Assembly: GCA_018303405.1 (NCBI GenBank) | Contig: JAGVYD010000007.1 | Coordinates: forward strand, 1 to 47,014 | Direction: 5' to 3' | DNA length: 47,014 bases | From: Candidatus Woesearchaeota archaeon | Lineage (GTDB): Archaea; Nanobdellota; Nanobdellia; Woesearchaeales; JABMPP01 | Part shown: positions 7,761 through 16,060 of the stretch, piece after piece | Layout of the letters: the number at the start of each line of letters is the position of its first letter | Position numbering within the stretch: position 1 is the stretch's first letter | Notes under the pieces: generated by a model | Database searches by the model: none | Seen by the model: only the letters and a program-made list of their open reading frames with translations | What the model was told of the DNA's origin: nothing | Program-made: the position numbers and the translations under genes

Positions 7761-8864
7761 TTAGGCAGCATCTTTCTTTGCATCCTGCGCAACTGAGCCG
7801 ACCGCCTGCAAGGCTTCATACTTGGCCGCGTCCCTGATGGCAATAAGGATTTCCTTAATCCTGAGCTCCATCTCCTTCGCAAGGTCCCTTGGTATCTGGT
7901 GTTCTTCAGCCAGCTTTTCCTGGTCACGGTACATCTCATTCAGGATCCTAATCATGCCAAACATTATAAAACCAGACCTGAGCACCGCGCCCATGCCCTC
8001 CTTAAAAGCAGTTTCCACCATCTTGAAGATCTCATCTGATTTCTTATTCAATTTATCAATGAAATCAGTTATGTGCTGTGGCTCCAGGAATTTTGGCTTT
8101 TTCTTATCCATATACTGTTCATCAGCCAGTCTTCGCAGCTCGACTATGTCCTCCACAATCTTTCTCCTGAGGCGCACAACTTTTCCATAGTCCCTTATGA
8201 CATCCTTAACGCCCCACCTGATCATCAAATACTTCCCGAGGCTGGCAGATTCATCTTTTATCGTTGATATATACTTGCTCATCAAAGTTGCCGCATCCTC
8301 CCTTTCAACACTCTTAATCATATTCAATAAGTAACCATAATCCTTTTTCAGCAATTCCATGGTCTCGCCTATAAGCTCATCTCTATGGTGCCTCACTGAA
8401 TTCCTGGCCCTTTTGACAGCATTTATCATCTGCTGCAATTGCTCGCGCGATTCCTTCACTGTTATGCCTTTCAGCTTTTTTTCAAAATTATTCTGTATTT
8501 TTCGAAGGTAAACATCATAGCTTCCTGAATTTGGCAGCTTTCTCAAGAGGCTGTCCATATAAAGGAACAATCCCACTGTCAGAAAATAGTAATACTGCAC
8601 CGCAAAGTGGCCATTCTTGACCATGTAAGAATCATTGACTTCAATATTTGATAAATCATGCAAGTGCTCGAGCTTTTCATTTTTTTCAAATGCCTGGAAT
8701 ACTTTTTGTGCACTGTGCACAAATTTAGGGGTTTCAATGGAGCGCAAATGGAACAGGTTGATAAACCCCATAACCCCTTCAAGTTTGCTGGTTGCCAATT
8801 TTATCTTGAATGGGCCATAAGTGTGCAAAACAAAATGCCTATGCAACATATCAGTATCTGCCAT
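7761..8864 (-). CDS. Helical cytoplasmic protein, last gene of operon A
   Basis: A 367-residue, largely alpha-helical soluble protein that I cannot assign to a family. The first 110 residues are mixed, with an aromatic patch QYYYFLTVGLFLYMDSLL near 88-105 that could touch the membrane or pack in a core. The rest is charged helix with coiled-coil character (about 120-345) and an alanine/lysine-rich C-terminus. The ATG at 8864 is preceded by AAGGTGAGATA, a good Shine-Dalgarno. It starts 56 bases after the membrane-anchored coiled-coil gene and closes leftward operon A. It may be a cytoplasmic partner of the membrane proteins encoded upstream; that is inference from the operon. Confidence 0.75.
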   Translation of the reverse strand: MADTDMLHRHFVLHTYGPFKIKLATSKLEGVMGFINLFHLRSIETPKFVHSAQKVFQAFEKNEKLEHLHDLSNIEVNDSYMVKNGHFAVQYYYFLTVGLFLYMDSLLRKLPNSGSYDVYLRKIQNNFEKKLKGITVKESREQLQQMINAVKRARNSVRHHRDELIGETMELLKKDYGYLLNMIKSVEREDAATLMSKYISTIKDESASLGKYLMIRWGVKDVIRDYGKVVRLRRKIVEDIVELRRLADEQYMDKKKPKFLEPQHITDFIDKLNKKSDEIFKMVETAFKEGMGAVLRSGFIMFGMIRILNEMYRDQEKLAEEHQIPRDLAKEMELRIKEILIAIRDAAKYEALQAVGSVAQDAKKDAA

Positions 8865-8920
8865 TATCTCACCTTGTCCTTTGGTTGTTAACTTATTTTT
8901 CTTTATATATATTTTTTGAT

Positions 8921-10993
8921 TTAAGCTGCCTTTTTTGGAATTTCGGGCAGCTTTTCAGGCTTTTTCTGAATAATTACGGGAGCATTCGCATTCACTGCCC
9001 CTGGAAGCTTAGCCTGTGGCTGGTAGTCAGCAGCCATGGCGGATATTAACTGATTATAATCAACAGCCTTCGGAATCCTCTGCCTTATGTTTTCCAGGAC
9101 TTCATCCTCAAATTTAAGGTCATGGGTCACATAATCCTCAAGCTCTGCCATCTTGTCATTGTAAAATCCAATGAGCCTCTGAGCCTTGTTCTGATCGGCA
9201 AGGCTTCGCTTGATTTCTTCGTGCAGCCTCACGAAATATTTGCCTGCATAGCCCCTGAGGCCCTCATATCCGCCCGCCTTGCCCTTCTGGGTAAAGGCCA
9301 GCTTGAACTTGTCCCTGTTCAGGCGCTTGCCGTACTCCTTCAGTATGTTGTCAACTTCACCCAGCTTCGCCAGCCTGTCAAATTCTTTCTCAGTCATCAG
9401 GCCTTCACGGAAAACGTATTCCCGCTTGGCCAGGCTTACAGCATCAGGATGCCTCCTGATTTCAGCCTGTGCATGGTCTTTGAGCAGCCTCAGCCTCGCA
9501 TCCAGCTCTTTCTCAAGGTACATTGCATTTGCCCTAAAATCCTCATACATTTCATGGGCAGCCTTTCTGTCCAGCTGCCTTAAGATAAGCTGCTGCCCGT
9601 AAAAGCCAATTATATGGAAAGAATGCCTTTGCCCCTCATAATCATGGATTATGGTCTTTTTGGCTGCCTGAATCTTTTTGTTTATCACATTATACATGCC
9701 CTGCGTTTCTGCTGCAGTTGCCTTGTCTTTCAGGTTTCTTCCTTCAAGCTTGTGGTAAAACCCCCCAAAAACTGCGCTTGCTTCCCTGGATGTGAAGCTT
9801 TCCCGTTCCAGTTCTTCCCGAATCCTTTGCATTGGAGGCAGCAGGTCCTTCTCAGCCTTTACAACAACATCAAGATACTGCCTTATGTCCTTCACAATCA
9901 TCTCAAGGTTATGGAAATGAGGTATAAGCTCCTGCGCAATATGATTTGCAGCCTCATACCATCTGATTTCATTCTGCAAATCCTCATTGAGCTCCCTGTT
10001 GAATTTTTTCAGGTAGTTTTCGATATATGCATCATCAATAATTACCATATTTCCCGTGATTCTGCTTTTTGCATCATCGGCAAACCTGTCAAACCTATTT
10101 TTGCCATCTTCATTCCTCATTTCATGGGCCAGCAGGCTTTTCAGCTGCTTGTAGGCATTTTCCTGGAAGGACAATGCACGCTGCAAATACGGGACAATTT
10201 CACCGGCACTCATCTGGCCATCCCGCAAAATCCTTTCCAGGTGCGGCTTAAGCTGACTGAAATTTTCGATTATTTCCTTGGGATGCTTTATCTCCATCTG
10301 TTCCTTCAGGACATTTTCCTTCACTCTTTCAAGCGCTTTTTTAAGCGGTGTTTCCTGCGACTCTATGCTGTCAAGAGCCTTGAGAATTTCCACATTTATT
10401 GCCTTGATCGCAAGGGCAATTTTGCCTGACCCGTCCATCTTTTCCGCAGGATTCGCATTTTCTGCCTTGGAGATTAAGGGCGCCGATTCCTGCCCGAATT
10501 TCACAACCAATGCCTGCTTCTGCTTTATCAGGTCCGCCATCCTTATCAGGTGAGAATCTTTTTTCTCCTCAGCTTCTTTTGCCGTATCAACATTGTGGAT
10601 TGGGCTGGCAAGCATCCTTCTTTTTCCAAACCCGTAAGCACCTGCGCCCACCAAAGCCAGTCCTATAACAGCACCAATGCCCGCCATCTTTGTGGTGCCA
10701 GAGCCACTCTCTTTGCCCGCGCCTGTTTCTATCTCAGTAATTGCTGAGGCCACGCTCTCCTTAATTGCCACAATCCTTTGATCTGCATTGGCAGCATATT
10801 GTCCATTGTCAAGAATCTGGTGAAGGGTTCGCAAACCATTTGCATCATCATTGGTCCTCAGCTGATTTCTCAAGGACAAGGCAAGATAGGCATATTCCCC
10901 CTCATAATTGGCTGCGGCAGAATTTGCAATGGCAAGTATGATTACCATTAATGCCGCGAAATTCAAAATCCCCAAACTTTTCTTGCTCATCAT
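8921..10993 (-). CDS. Signal-peptide, single-pass membrane coiled-coil protein
   Basis: A 690-residue protein with an N-terminal hydrophobic signal (about residues 5-27, ending near ANSAAANYE), a short extracytoplasmic segment of about 75 residues, and one glycine-rich membrane helix near 105-124 (MAGIGAVIGLALVGAGAYGF). The positive patch GKRRM follows, so the remaining 565 residues should be cytoplasmic. That part is a long series of charged helices with coiled-coil character and a lysine/proline-rich end. No family is recognised. The start is ATG 10993 or the adjacent second ATG, behind GATGATGA. It follows the multi-pass protein gene by 31 bases within operon A. The topology suggests a membrane scaffold presenting a large cytoplasmic coiled coil. 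Confidence 0.8.
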   Translation of the reverse strand: MMSKKSLGILNFAALMVIILAIANSAAANYEGEYAYLALSLRNQLRTNDDANGLRTLHQILDNGQYAANADQRIVAIKESVASAITEIETGAGKESGSGTTKMAGIGAVIGLALVGAGAYGFGKRRMLASPIHNVDTAKEAEEKKDSHLIRMADLIKQKQALVVKFGQESAPLISKAENANPAEKMDGSGKIALAIKAINVEILKALDSIESQETPLKKALERVKENVLKEQMEIKHPKEIIENFSQLKPHLERILRDGQMSAGEIVPYLQRALSFQENAYKQLKSLLAHEMRNEDGKNRFDRFADDAKSRITGNMVIIDDAYIENYLKKFNRELNEDLQNEIRWYEAANHIAQELIPHFHNLEMIVKDIRQYLDVVVKAEKDLLPPMQRIREELERESFTSREASAVFGGFYHKLEGRNLKDKATAAETQGMYNVINKKIQAAKKTIIHDYEGQRHSFHIIGFYGQQLILRQLDRKAAHEMYEDFRANAMYLEKELDARLRLLKDHAQAEIRRHPDAVSLAKREYVFREGLMTEKEFDRLAKLGEVDNILKEYGKRLNRDKFKLAFTQKGKAGGYEGLRGYAGKYFVRLHEEIKRSLADQNKAQRLIGFYNDKMAELEDYVTHDLKFEDEVLENIRQRIPKAVDYNQLISAMAADYQPQAKLPGAVNANAPVIIQKKPEKLPEIPKKAA

Positions 10994-11024
10994 TTTCTTA
11001 TCATCATCTCTTGTTCTGTCAATC

Positions 11025-12464
11025 TCATTTGAAATTCCTATAGCCCTGCGCTGAGCAGCTTCCGCTCCTTAGGTCCAACAGAATCTCGAACTGGGTTTGC
11101 ATTGGAAGGCTCTTGATGTACCTCCTTTCATCACTGGTGTAGCATTCTTTCTCTCCAGGATTGAGGGTTGCCAAGCTGGTTTCTGCTCCCATGTCAGGCG
11201 AATCCACGCCAATTGCATCATTCCTTTTATCAGGCCAGTCAATCAGTATCTGGTCAAGCTCTGACATCCATGCTTCGCATTTGCCAACCATTTCATATTC
11301 CTTGCTCTGCGTCGGGCCAGGCTCCAGGTTGTTTGCATTTTCCCTGTATTTCAGCGTGCCGTCGCTCAATTTCTTAAGCAAAGTGTCAAAGGTGTCAGTT
11401 TTTCTAAGGACTATGAATTTGCATTCCTGTGCAGCGCCTTCGGCGATTTGCTTCAGCCTGGCATCGATTGTGGCTTCAGAATATACTGTTACAGGCGGCG
11501 TTTTTCCAAGGTCCTTCAGTTTTTTAACATATACAGCATAGGCATCAGAAAATTCCTTTTCGAGCACTTGGCACCTGGTCAGGAAATCCCTGTTTGCAGG
11601 AGCGTTCTCATAATCCGGTGTCCTCGAATTGCTTAGCCAGGCGCTAAGGTCAGAATTGACCTGCCTCAATTTCTTGAGGGCGTCAGCATAACTGTCATCA
11701 TTGATGATGGGCGCCCTGCATTCAATCCTTGCCCTGTCCTTGTAAATACCCAATTCCTTTTCCAGCTCAATTATGTCTTTTTCCAGCTGGGCTTTTTGGT
11801 CGGCAGTCAGGCCATCGCCCTTAACTGCCTTGCCTCCTGTCGCTTCGCTTATTTTCTCGGCGACTTTGCTGCTTACAATAGTCGGGCCGCCAAAGTCCGG
11901 AACCTTGAAAGTTTCTTTTCCAAAACTCGGCAGACTCAGTTTTTTTCCTGTGAAAAAGATGCTGCCAACATTGAAAAGTATTACAGCCACTATCACTGCC
12001 AAGATCAACGAGAGGAATTTGCTTTTTATGCCCATCCTTTGGAAGAGGAAATACAATGCTATTATGACGAGGAAGAACAACAAATTCTTGGCAAATGGTA
12101 TGAAAAAGGAAACACTCAGGCCAGCCCTTATGACTGCAATAGCCATTGCTGCGCCAACTATTATTGCCAAAGCCCGAACGGCTCTGCCAGCTCCTCCTTG
12201 TTTGATATCTTCACCCCAAAATTTTGATAGCCCAATATAGACTATTGCAACAAATATTCCAGTAAATATCAGAAAATCAAAAAACTGCGCATATTTGTCA
12301 TAAATTGGAAGCCCTGTGGAACTCGTTGCATCTGTCCCTTCAACTCTGATGCCAACCAAGTTCCCGAGATCCTCCAATTGTGCGAGGACAGGAGTCAAAG
12401 CCAGGGCAAGCGCAGCTACAAGGACGAGCCACTTCGCGTTTTTAGCCAATCTGTTTTTTATCAT
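11025..12464 (-). CDS. Multi-pass membrane protein with signal peptide and soluble tail
   Basis: A 479-residue protein. Residues 1-29 form a signal-like helix ending PVLAQ. Four further hydrophobic helices follow at about 62-82, 95-118, 128-146 and 152-171, and then a hydrophilic region to the end, with coiled-coil stretches (about 215-245) and six or more cysteines. The N-terminal sequence LAKNAKWLVLVAALALA closely resembles that of the 1089-residue protein in operon B (ARNAKWAMLLVIAAIALV), linking the two operons. The ATG overlaps the stop of the upstream regulator gene by four bases and is preceded by GGAGGG. Function is unknown; pore or channel-like proteins of secretion or conjugation systems can share this layout, but no homology is claimed. 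Confidence 0.8.
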   Translation of the reverse strand: MIKNRLAKNAKWLVLVAALALALTPVLAQLEDLGNLVGIRVEGTDATSSTGLPIYDKYAQFFDFLIFTGIFVAIVYIGLSKFWGEDIKQGGAGRAVRALAIIVGAAMAIAVIRAGLSVSFFIPFAKNLLFFLVIIALYFLFQRMGIKSKFLSLILAVIVAVILFNVGSIFFTGKKLSLPSFGKETFKVPDFGGPTIVSSKVAEKISEATGGKAVKGDGLTADQKAQLEKDIIELEKELGIYKDRARIECRAPIINDDSYADALKKLRQVNSDLSAWLSNSRTPDYENAPANRDFLTRCQVLEKEFSDAYAVYVKKLKDLGKTPPVTVYSEATIDARLKQIAEGAAQECKFIVLRKTDTFDTLLKKLSDGTLKYRENANNLEPGPTQSKEYEMVGKCEAWMSELDQILIDWPDKRNDAIGVDSPDMGAETSLATLNPGEKECYTSDERRYIKSLPMQTQFEILLDLRSGSCSAQGYRNFK

Positions 12465-12982
12465 CTTGCCCTCCTTTGCAAGGCTTTAATCAAGAACTCT
12501 GACCCAAACAGGATTGTCCCGGACTGTATCATGCCTGAAATGTGATTGTCCCTGGACAAAATCCCAGAAACAAATTCATCATCGGACATCACTCCTAATT
12601 TATCCTCCTTGAATATTTTGGCAGCCGCAGCTTTTGCCTGTTCAAGACTGTGATGACCTGTCACTACCAAAATTCCATTCTGATGCTTTAGAACAAGCCT
12701 TGTGAGTTCGGACAGTTCTTTTACATCTTTTTCATCGGTTGATGCAACAAAACATGCCAGATGAAACGCAGATGTCTTCCGAAGATTGATATCATAGAAA
12801 AGTCCAGTGCCAAGCTTTTCTGCAACAACAATCCCCCCTTTTTCCATTTTTTTGAGGGACTTGTAAGAGCCGGCCGGGCTAATCTTCAGTTTTAATCCAA
12901 TCTCCCTTGTGGTAAATCTAGAGGCATAATTCTTTATGAGAAATGCAATAATTTTCTGGTCATTGTCGCTTATGGCAATCAT
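12461..12982 (-). CDS. Winged-helix regulator with degenerate nucleotidyltransferase-like tail
   Basis: A 173-residue protein, first in operon A. Residues 1-65 are a winged helix-turn-helix (FTTREIGLKLKISPAGSYKS, wing near GTGLFYDINL). The rest resembles the C-terminal part of archaeal proteins that fuse such a domain to a minimal nucleotidyltransferase, ending in the family-like SGTILFGSEFLIKAL. The catalytic GS and paired aspartate motifs are not visible, so the second domain is probably inactive and serves dimerisation or sensing. The gene sits behind a promoter with two inverted repeats (13011-13036) and overlaps the next gene by four bases. It is a good candidate for the repressor that binds the palindromes shared across the 13-23 kb block; this is inference. 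Confidence 0.75.
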   Translation of the reverse strand: MIAISDNDQKIIAFLIKNYASRFTTREIGLKLKISPAGSYKSLKKMEKGGIVVAEKLGTGLFYDINLRKTSAFHLACFVASTDEKDVKELSELTRLVLKHQNGILVVTGHHSLEQAKAAAAKIFKEDKLGVMSDDEFVSGILSRDNHISGMIQSGTILFGSEFLIKALQRRAR

Positions 12983-13388
12983 ATTTAGTTATTACTTTTT
13001 CTCAATAATATACTATTTTTAGTAATTAGTCTACTATATAATGGTATTATATATAAATTTTTTGCTATAGGGTATTTTTTTTTGTATTTTAATAAATAAA
13101 AAAAGTAGTGAATTGTATGAAAAATAAAATTTGATAAATTAATTTAATAATAAGATATAGATTATAAATTGATATATGTTTACTATAAGTGAAGAAAAAC
13201 CTGCACTATGGTTTTTTATATGAAGACAATAATCATATCATATTTTTGCTATGCCTCTATATACCTTATATTGCTAAAGTATTAATATTCAAGAGCCCTT
13301 TTATCGTCTATAAAATACGAGCAACTACACTCAGGATAGTTGGTAGGCCTTTGAGCCCTTATTTTTTTTCTTACAGTGGACCGAAAGA
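12983..13388. other. AT-rich intergenic region
   Basis: Apart from the operon A promoter at its left end, this 400-base stretch is AT-rich and I see no convincing gene. A 78-codon rightward frame at 13189-13425 ends inside the next promoter and is not protein-like enough to call. Confidence 0.5.
13011..13060 (-). promoter_or_regulatory. Promoter and operators of operon A
   Basis: On the leftward strand, a TATA-like TTTATATA lies at about 13052-13060, predicting a start near 13029. Two inverted repeats cover that point: TACTA-TTTT-TAGTA (13011-13024) and TAGT-CT-ACTA (13027-13036). These resemble palindromes at the three other promoters of the block. Repressor control is likely from their position over the start. 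Confidence 0.5.
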
Positions 13389-13434
13389 CTTAAATACTTG
13401 TAAAAGTATATTAGTATACAAATAGATATACTAA
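13389..13434 (+). promoter_or_regulatory. Promoter with 8-bp inverted-repeat operator
   Basis: CTTAAATAC (13389-13397) is a TATA element predicting a start near 13419. A perfect inverted repeat covers it: TTAGTATA (13411-13418), an 8-base spacer, and TATACTAA (13427-13434). The segment CTTAAATACT-GTA matches the operon C promoter at 22977 nearly exactly, showing shared design. Confidence 0.65.
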
Positions 13435-13458
13435 GGTTAATTAGATAGGTTGAGAAAG

Positions 13459-13725
13459 ATGATAACTATGCTACAACCAAACCAATCCTCAAACAGAGAA
13501 TCAAATCTTGTTAGGATTATTAATCAGACAAATGCAACAACCCTTCACAATGGGAGTGCTTATCATCCGATTCTTGACGTAAACGATAATCCGGAGTATT
13601 TTGCGAAAAGGAGACATGTTACTTACAGCCCACCAAATTTCGAATCTCCTGAAGAACAAGAGGATTACAGTAGTACATCACCACACGGTGGATATTGGTA
13701 CATTCCCCATCCAGTAAGGGCTTGA
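13459..13725 (+). CDS. Small hypothetical protein of the regulated block
   Basis: An 88-residue hydrophilic protein without membrane segments, rich in asparagine, serine, proline and aromatic residues, ending in GGYWYIPHPVRA. I recognise no family. The frame reaches a TTG at 13450; the ATG at 13459 has AGGTTGAG five bases before it. Support for a real gene is its dedicated promoter and the operator matching those of the neighbouring operons. It runs convergently toward the end of operon B. A small regulator, inhibitor or secreted peptide are all possible; the sequence does not decide. Confidence 0.5.
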   Translation: MITMLQPNQSSNRESNLVRIINQTNATTLHNGSAYHPILDVNDNPEYFAKRRHVTYSPPNFESPEEQEDYSSTSPHGGYWYIPHPVRA

Positions 13726-13772
13726 TTTAGACTAAGATCTGAGACTAACAACTATGCGTTATTATAGCTTGC

Positions 13773-16001
13773 TTAATCTTTATCGCTCACAGGAAGCTCT
13801 TCCCATTGCGATTCAACAAGGTCTGCTTCAGACTCGGGAGCATTAGCCGTAGCAACATCGACCCGCAATGGATTCATTGGGAATTTACCACCATATGGCC
13901 TGGGCCCATAGTCATAACCATGTATCTCCTGGCCAATCAAATCAAAATATTGATTCATTCTCTTTGAATAATGTGTTCTGGACAAGACTGTGTCAATCAT
14001 GTATATAGCCAGGCCTCTGGTGCTTATGTGCGGGTCATCATCCGGGTCAAGAATATCAGAATTTATCCCATCCGTTGTCCAATGATAGAATATCCGGCCA
14101 GGATGCTTCCAACTTTTGTATCTCGCATCATTTGTGACATGGCTGTGTTCCAATGCCCTTAAATCAAAGCAAGGATTCAGATTAGATGGCCTTCTTTCAT
14201 CAATCCATGGTCGGTCATACTGCCCTGAACTGCCAAGATATGAGTATTGCCCATCAGCTTTATTCAATAAGTACATTGTGAACGACCTTGCCTCGCGCAC
14301 ATTCTCTAAGGAAACTTGCACAGTTGTATCAATTCTATTTAGCCCTCTGTGAGGCCTTGCTGCACCTTCATGCTCTCCATGTTCTCCCTCAATATGCTCT
14401 TCGGCCTCATCATGTTCCTCAGTTAGTGTATGGCCTTTAATCCTCGGGGTTATCTTATGCACTCTTTTGTGCATCCTGGCCAGCACATAATCATAAGCAT
14501 TCATGCTATAAGGGTGGTATCTTCCATCCCTAAGATCATCCCTGAATGCATCGAATTCTCCATCTATCCACATTGCCACGTCAAGCAGTTTTTGGTACAT
14601 ATGCGTGTGCTCATCATAAAATTTCCTGTGGGGATCATTGATGTACCTCTCTTGGTCCGGAATACTGTATTTCTCTATCAATTCTCTTCTCTTCTCGGCC
14701 ATATCCGCCTCAGAAACGCCATGGAGCCGCCATCTTTTTTCTGAATTCTCAAGCAATTGCCTTTTGTATTTATCGGCAAGAACAACAACCCTGTGTTGTA
14801 CATCATCATATTCCACTTCAAGGGGCATATTATACTCATCCCTGCCCCAGCTCATTTCATGAGGCAATTTGACAAAATTGCCACCATGTGCCCTCACAGC
14901 TTCCCTAATAATATCCTCTGTCTTCCGGTTTCGTCCTGTGCTCCACCTGCCAAGCCTTCTCTCTTCCCGGGTAGGCAGAGGCGCATTTGGCTGATTTGGA
15001 TTATAAGTATCCCCTCTTAGATCCTCATCATAATCCGGGCTGTAGATTACACGGTAAGTTCTCCTGCACACAATGTGCTGCTTGGTGTGCACTTTGTCCA
15101 AAAATGTTGTCATGCTCTCAGCCAGATTATCAACTTCATTTTGCCAATAGAAGCTGAATGCCCAATCTGATTGTTTCCTGAGATCCTGCTCATATTTGCC
15201 AATTTCAATCTGGAAGACTTCATTTACCATGTCAGTATATGCCTTTTCCAACGCGTCCAGATTGGTCTTAATTTCTCTATCATAAGTTTCCTTGCCAAAC
15301 TCCCGAATTAAGCCATTCTTATTGGCCGCGTATAGTTCCCTGCACGCATTAATGACCTGTGATACAAGTTTTTTATGGATGTCCTTGAATTCATCTGCAT
15401 ACCTATAACCATATATCCTAAGATATTTTTCAATTCCATCATAATAGAGAATTTTATGCTCTTTTGGAATTCTGAACGGGAAGAACCTCGTCTCCTTCCT
15501 ATCACCGGGCAGCTCAAAGTCAAATTTGACCCATACAGGTTCCATTGCTTCAATCGGAGGCTGCGTTCTGTCCAGCTTCTTCCTGCCAACAATATTGCCT
15601 TCATTATCAAATATTTCAGTAAGCTTGTCGAAGTCTATCTGGTATTTTATGATAGCCCTCTCATAATGAGTGTTGATTCTATCAGTGAAAGGCCCCACAA
15701 TAGTGGTTGATTTATGCTCAACGTCATTCTTTAACTTGTTCCAGTCCTCACCCCAGATTTCTTTTTCTATTTTTTTCAAAAGGTCCATCCTGGCAGAGCC
15801 AACATCAAACAATCCCATAAATTTCAGTTCCCTGATTAGCGGCCCCAGTGAAGGCTCAACATCTTCTGTAGTGTCTTTTGCATTGCGGACAAACCGGAAT
15901 TTTACATTGTTCCAGAGCCTAATTGGCATTTCCTGAAAAAGAGACCTGAAAATGCCTGCCAAGTCCTTGTGAGATTCCCCTCCTCCTCCAGGTTCTGCCA
16001 T
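13773..16001 (-). CDS. Large soluble protein, paralogue of the tail of the 1089-residue membrane protein
   Basis: A 742-residue hydrophilic protein with no membrane segments, last in operon B. Its C-terminal half is collinear with the cytoplasmic tail of the 1089-residue protein encoded two genes upstream. Shared blocks include DEYxMP (about residue 388 here, 909 there), LD...W....LR.G.Y (about 473), and N-ARY...GR.FY.T...I.S....P.IST.G (about 624-662). An insertion rich in histidine and glutamate (about 525-550, EEHDEAEEHIEGEHGEHEG) is unique to this protein and might bind metal. The ATG at 16001 (MAEPGGGG) is preferred over a GTG at 16010 because GAGAAGTGA precedes it. It may compete with or complement the membrane protein's tail in the same complex. 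Confidence 0.8.
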   Translation of the reverse strand: MAEPGGGGESHKDLAGIFRSLFQEMPIRLWNNVKFRFVRNAKDTTEDVEPSLGPLIRELKFMGLFDVGSARMDLLKKIEKEIWGEDWNKLKNDVEHKSTTIVGPFTDRINTHYERAIIKYQIDFDKLTEIFDNEGNIVGRKKLDRTQPPIEAMEPVWVKFDFELPGDRKETRFFPFRIPKEHKILYYDGIEKYLRIYGYRYADEFKDIHKKLVSQVINACRELYAANKNGLIREFGKETYDREIKTNLDALEKAYTDMVNEVFQIEIGKYEQDLRKQSDWAFSFYWQNEVDNLAESMTTFLDKVHTKQHIVCRRTYRVIYSPDYDEDLRGDTYNPNQPNAPLPTREERRLGRWSTGRNRKTEDIIREAVRAHGGNFVKLPHEMSWGRDEYNMPLEVEYDDVQHRVVVLADKYKRQLLENSEKRWRLHGVSEADMAEKRRELIEKYSIPDQERYINDPHRKFYDEHTHMYQKLLDVAMWIDGEFDAFRDDLRDGRYHPYSMNAYDYVLARMHKRVHKITPRIKGHTLTEEHDEAEEHIEGEHGEHEGAARPHRGLNRIDTTVQVSLENVREARSFTMYLLNKADGQYSYLGSSGQYDRPWIDERRPSNLNPCFDLRALEHSHVTNDARYKSWKHPGRIFYHWTTDGINSDILDPDDDPHISTRGLAIYMIDTVLSRTHYSKRMNQYFDLIGQEIHGYDYGPRPYGGKFPMNPLRVDVATANAPESEADLVESQWEELPVSDKD

Positions 16002-16060
16002 TTTATTCACTTCTCATTTGTTTTTTCGGTTCTTTCTATCATTTTCTTACTAACACCTAT

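Noticed and set aside
13189-13425. A 78-codon rightward open frame
   Set aside because: It runs through the TATA box and operator of the next gene, lies in very AT-rich DNA, and the product has no protein-like features beyond chance hydrophobicity.
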